Of a stretch of DNA of 33,972 nt, positions 31,048-33,972 are shown piece by piece. The notes beneath the pieces were generated by a model. That model saw only the letters and a list, made by a program, of their open reading frames with translations, ran no database searches and had not been told where the DNA came from. The position numbers and the translations under genes are program-made. How positions within the stretch are numbered: position 1 is the first letter of the stretch; each line of letters opens with the position of its first letter. The stretch spans positions 1 to 33,972 of IMG/VR virus record IMGVR_UViG_3300036770_002966. One strand, written 5' to 3'. The stretch comes from a virus.

Positions 31048-31862
31048 GGCTCGGTCCCGATTCGGCTCGCTACATTTTGGCGGGGCAGGGGAAACCGGTA
31101 GCGAAGCCGTTTCATCTGCGGGTGTTGTTGCCGTGGATTTGTGAGGATGTCGAACGCCGTTGGCGGGTCGTGTGGCTTGTTTCGTGGCCGTTGCTGATTG
31201 GTTTGACGGCCTGGTTCGGCTGGTTGCGGGGCCTCGAGCTTGGCCCGGCCGTGGCCGCTGGTGTGTTGGTGGCTGCGCTTCCCGGTGTGTGGGGGCCGCC
31301 GGTCGTTCGGCCGGTCGGTGTTGATCTGCCTGGGATAGTCATTGCTCTCGGCTCGCTGGTGGCATTTGAGTATGGCTGGTGGCCGTTGGGTGTCGTCCTG
31401 GTGGTGTTTGCGGCGCTCACGAAGGAGTCGATGCCGGTTTGGGCGGCGTTGTGGTCGTGGTCGATTTGGCCGCTGGTTGGCCTGGTGGCTCCGTTGGTGG
31501 TGGGTTTGGTGCGGAAGCCGGTGATCGATGAGGTGACCGCCCATCAGAATCTGCGTGAAGTCCATGATCATCCGGTGCGGACGGCGTTGCAGGCGCATCG
31601 TGGTCAGTGGCGGGATGCGTGGATCATGCTGGCGCCGTGGGGTGTGTGTTTGGCCGGTCTTGTCGAGCCGTCGTGGCCGGAGATGGTGGCGGTTGTGTGC
31701 GCATACGCTCAGTTGCTTGTGGCGACCGATACGGTGCGCTTGTTGCATACGGCGGCGGGTGTGCCGTTGGCGTTGGCATCGGTGGCGGTGATTCCGGCAT
31801 CATGGTTGGTGTTGGCGGTTGTGGTTCATGTGTTTTGGTGGCGTAAGCCGCAGTTGATTTAG
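31044..31862 (+). CDS. Multi-pass integral membrane protein
   Basis: This 272-aa protein overlaps TerL (ATGA). I count about seven or eight hydrophobic segments (near residues 42-62, 66-86, 96-112, 113-126, 132-157, 192-208, 211-228, 238-266). The stretch VLVVFAALTKESMPVWAAL is reminiscent of GT-C-type membrane glycosyltransferases (a Lys-Glu pair after a TM helix), but the catalytic Asp signature is not secure. Alternatives are a superinfection-exclusion or lysis protein. Location between terminase and fibre genes is unusual. Confidence 0.7.
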   Translation: MRLGPDSARYILAGQGKPVAKPFHLRVLLPWICEDVERRWRVVWLVSWPLLIGLTAWFGWLRGLELGPAVAAGVLVAALPGVWGPPVVRPVGVDLPGIVIALGSLVAFEYGWWPLGVVLVVFAALTKESMPVWAALWSWSIWPLVGLVAPLVVGLVRKPVIDEVTAHQNLREVHDHPVRTALQAHRGQWRDAWIMLAPWGVCLAGLVEPSWPEMVAVVCAYAQLLVATDTVRLLHTAAGVPLALASVAVIPASWLVLAVVVHVFWWRKPQLI

Positions 31863-31871
31863 GAGGCTGTT

Positions 31872-32015
31872 GTGAAGGATCGTTTGGGCACGATGTTGCA
31901 GGGTTTTGGTTTGATGGTGGCAGCGGTTTCGGTTGGTGCGATTTATGCGCCGGCGGGTGGGATTGTTGCTGCTATCGGTTTGGTCCTGTTCGGGATCGCC
32001 GCTGAAAAGGATTGA
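31872..32015 (+). CDS. Small membrane protein
   Basis: This 47-aa protein starts at a GTG after a near-perfect Shine-Dalgarno (AGGAGG). Two hydrophobic stretches (LMVAAVSVGAIYAPAGG and IVAAIGLVLFGIAA) form a helical hairpin. It could be a second holin-like protein or a partner of the preceding membrane protein. Confidence 0.55.
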   Translation: MKDRLGTMLQGFGLMVAAVSVGAIYAPAGGIVAAIGLVLFGIAAEKD

Positions 32016-32016
32016 G

Positions 32017-32370
32017 ATGGCTGGTTTGGCTGGCACATACAACATCATTGCTGATCAGGGCGCCACGTTCGGTCGCACGATCACCTGGAATGACGCCGAC
32101 GGTGACCCCGTCGACCTTGACGGCTATACGGCCCGAATGCAGGTTCGGTCAATTGTGTCGTCGGCTGAAGTAGCGCTCGAGCTCACGACCGAGAACGGCC
32201 GGATTGCTCTCGGTGGCGCTTTGGGGACGATCACGTTGACGGTGCCCGCCTCGGCGATGGACGATATTGGGGGTGGCAATTATGCCTATGATTTGGAGTT
32301 GGTGAACGGGTCTGATGTGACTCGTTTGTTGATGGGTTCTTTTACGGTGCGGGCTGAGGTGACTCGATGA
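32017..32370 (+). CDS. BppU-like fibre/baseplate adaptor protein
   Basis: This 117-aa all-beta protein starts one base after the previous stop. [37 protein letters not shown] and [20 protein letters not shown] are the characteristic strands of the BppU N-terminal family, which links receptor-binding proteins to the baseplate. It overlaps the fibre gene (ATGA), so it probably anchors the collagen-like fibre to the virion. Confidence 0.75.
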   Translation: MAGLAGTYNIIADQGATFGRTITWNDADGDPVDLDGYTARMQVRSIVSSAEVALELTTENGRIALGGALGTITLTVPASAMDDIGGGNYAYDLELVNGSDVTRLLMGSFTVRAEVTR

Positions 32371-33972
32371 GTTTTCAGGTGAACGATCAGCCGCCGAAGG
32401 TAACCGTCACCGAAGAAAACGTCAGTGCTTCTATCACAATGTCGGGTCAGGGGCCGCAAGGTCCGCAAGGCCCGCAGGGTGTTCAGGGCCCGGTTGGTCC
32501 GCAGGGTGCGACCGGCCCGCAGGGCGCTACTGGCGCTCAGGGTGTGCAAGGCCCTCAAGGTGCGACGGGTGCGACGGGCGTTCAAGGCCCCGAGGGTATT
32601 CAGGGTGCGACAGGCCCACAAGGCGCCCAGGGCGCCCAAGGTGCGACGGGTGCGCAGGGTGCGACCGGCCCGCAAGGCTCGACAGGCCCACAAGGTGATC
32701 AGGGGCCTCAGGGTATTACTGGCGCTCAGGGTCCGCAGGGTGCGCAAGGTCCGACAGGCCCCCAGGGTTCAGCCGGCCCCCAAGGCCCACAAGGCGAAAC
32801 TGGCGCCCAGGGACCGCAGGGCGATACCGGCCCTCAGGGTGCGACTGGCCCTCAGGGAGCGCAAGGTGACACTGGCCCGCAGGGCGCTCAGGGTGCGCAA
32901 GGCCCACAGGGCGATACGGGTGCTCAGGGTGCTCAAGGCCCGCAGGGCGATACTGGTCCGCAAGGTGACACCGGTCCACAAGGCCCGCAGGGCGACACTG
33001 GCGCACAAGGCCCACAGGGCCCGCAAGGTGACCTCGGCCCACAAGGCGACACAGGTCCGCAAGGCCCACAAGGTGCGCAAGGAGCTACGGGTGCTACCGG
33101 CGCTCAGGGCCCTCAAGGTGCGCAGGGCGCTGAAGGTCAATCAACGTCGTTCTATGACTACAAGATCAAGACGACCTCGACCTCAGGCGATCCCGGTTCG
33201 GGCTACATCATCTACAACAACGCCGCACAGACATCGGCGACACAGATCAATGTTTCGCATCTGACGTTCGATAATTTTGACGTTGACATCTTCCTCACCC
33301 TGCTCGGTGTCGGCGATGTTCTGGTAATTCAGGATTCGACAGATTCGAACGATTATCAGAAGTGGGAGATCAGCTCGGCGCCGACGGATCAGGCCGGCTA
33401 CATCGAATACCCCGTCACGCTTCTTGACAGCGGTGGTGACGGCACGACCGGCTTTGCCAACGACCTTGAGGTTATATTCGCAATCTCGACGCAGGGCCCG
33501 CAGGGCCCGCAGGGTGCGCAGGGCGCTACTGGCCCTCAGGGTGCCGAAGGTCCGCAAGGCCCACAGGGCGATACGGGTGCTCAGGGTGCTCAGGGCCCAC
33601 AGGGCGATACGGGTGCTCAAGGTCCGCAAGGAGCCCAGGGCGATACCGGCCCGCAAGGCGACACCGGGCCTCAGGGAGCGCAAGGTCCGCAAGGTGATAC
33701 AGGTGCGCAGGGTCCGCAAGGCGCTCAGGGCGATATTGGCCCTCAGGGCAATACCGGGTCTCAAGGCGCACAGGGCGCACAAGGTCCCCAAGGCGCTACG
33801 GGTGCGACTGGTGCTCAAGGCCCTCAGGGCGATATCGGTCCGCAAGGTGCGACAGGTCCGGCCGGCCCGCAAGGCGACACCGGCCCACAAGGCGCACAAG
33901 GCGCACAAGGCCCGCAGGGTGCCGCTGGGGCTCAAGGTGCAACCGGTCCTCAGGGTGCAACTGGCCCTCAGG
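32367..33972 (+). CDS. Collagen-like tail fibre protein, 5' part (runs off window end)
   Basis: The gene begins ATGA-overlapped with the adaptor gene. Residues 1-28 are a non-collagenous head ([19 protein letters not shown]). Residues 29-257 are Gly-X-Y triplets, residues 258-376 a folded 119-residue insertion ([16 protein letters not shown]..), and triplets resume from 377 to the window end. Joining 33972 to 779 closes an in-frame 601-aa gene with a second helix of 70 triplets and a 15-residue tip. Proline is confined to the X position, and Thr often occupies Y (GDT, GAT). This trimeric rod is likely the host-contact fibre. Confidence 0.88.
   Translation, partial: MSFQVNDQPPKVTVTEENVSASITMSGQGPQGPQGPQGVQGPVGPQGATGPQGATGAQGVQGPQGATGATGVQGPEGIQGATGPQGAQGAQGATGAQGATGPQGSTGPQGDQGPQGITGAQGPQGAQGPTGPQGSAGPQGPQGETGAQGPQGDTGPQGATGPQGAQGDTGPQGAQGAQGPQGDTGAQGAQGPQGDTGPQGDTGPQGPQGDTGAQGPQGPQGDLGPQGDTGPQGPQGAQGATGATGAQGPQGAQGAEGQSTSFYDYKIKTTSTSGDPGSGYIIYNNAAQTSATQINVSHLTFDNFDVDIFLTLLGVGDVLVIQDSTDSNDYQKWEISSAPTDQAGYIEYPVTLLDSGGDGTTGFANDLEVIFAISTQGPQGPQGAQGATGPQGAEGPQGPQGDTGAQGAQGPQGDTGAQGPQGAQGDTGPQGDTGPQGAQGPQGDTGAQGPQGAQGDIGPQGNTGSQGAQGAQGPQGATGATGAQGPQGDIGPQGATGPAGPQGDTGPQGAQGAQGPQGAAGAQGATGPQGATGPQ
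33846..33972 (+). repeat. 127-bp exact repeat, copy 2 (window end)
   Basis: Identical to 652-778 and ending exactly at the window end. Interpreted as the assembly overlap that closes a 33,194-bp circle, with bases 1-651 as an alternative version of 33195-33845. Confidence 0.9.

Noticed and set aside
32286-33935. Long [10 protein letters not shown]-type open frames on both strands in the collagen-like regions
   Set aside because: They are off-frame or antisense readings of Gly-X-Y triplets; similar shadows appear at 151-885 and 230-1216.

Overview
The window is essentially a whole tailed-phage genome. Every gene I can support lies on the + strand, mostly in ATGA/GTGA-overlapping strings. An HK97-type portal, prohead protease and major capsid protein, a tail-tube protein, a -1 frameshifted tail chaperone and a 632-aa tape measure point to a siphovirus. 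A WhiB-type protein with a 4-Cys cluster, an apparently leaderless promoter and the high GC point to an actinobacterial host. No integrase, repressor, tRNA, DNA polymerase or CRISPR was seen.

The assembly appears circular. The last 127 bases (33846-33972) are identical to 652-778, and positions 1-651 align without gaps to 33195-33845 at roughly 8% divergence in the non-repetitive part. The simplest reading is a circle (or circularly permuted molecule) of 33,194 bp, with bases 1-651 being a second version of the same tail-fibre segment. Joining 33972 to 779 gives one in-frame 601-aa collagen-like fibre gene.

Layout, starting at the probable packaging end: PP-loop (PAPS-reductase-like) protein, small and large terminase (28612-31047), a multi-pass membrane protein and a small one, a BppU-like protein, then the collagen-like fibre (32367 to 33972, continuing at 779-978). 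A receptor/fibre cluster follows (982-4030): glycine-rich protein, a 2OG-Fe(II) oxygenase and a GT2 glycosyltransferase, in a locally AT-rich stretch. Head genes (4060-10655) include a second glycosyltransferase-like protein after the capsid gene. Tail genes run 10664-16293, lysis genes (M15 endolysin, holin-like) 16290-17266, then a metallophosphoesterase and small genes up to a strong hairpin terminator at 19171. A consensus promoter at 19254-19282 starts the replication region: tiny zinc and membrane proteins, a secreted lysozyme-like protein, RecB/Cas4-like nuclease, OB-fold protein, WhiB, PD-(D/E)XK resolvase, primase-polymerase/DUF3987 protein, and an HNH-P-loop kinase fusion.

The most striking signals are: (1) a 25-bp perfect inverted repeat built from 9-bp iterons at the 3' end of the primase gene, followed 31 bp later by an exact TTATCCACA DnaA box, a candidate origin; (2) an abrupt G/C-strand-bias reversal near 28.3-28.6 kb beside palindromes just upstream of the terminase genes; and (3) a collagen-like fibre clustered with a prolyl-hydroxylase-like oxygenase and glycosyltransferases, a possible fibre-modification system.
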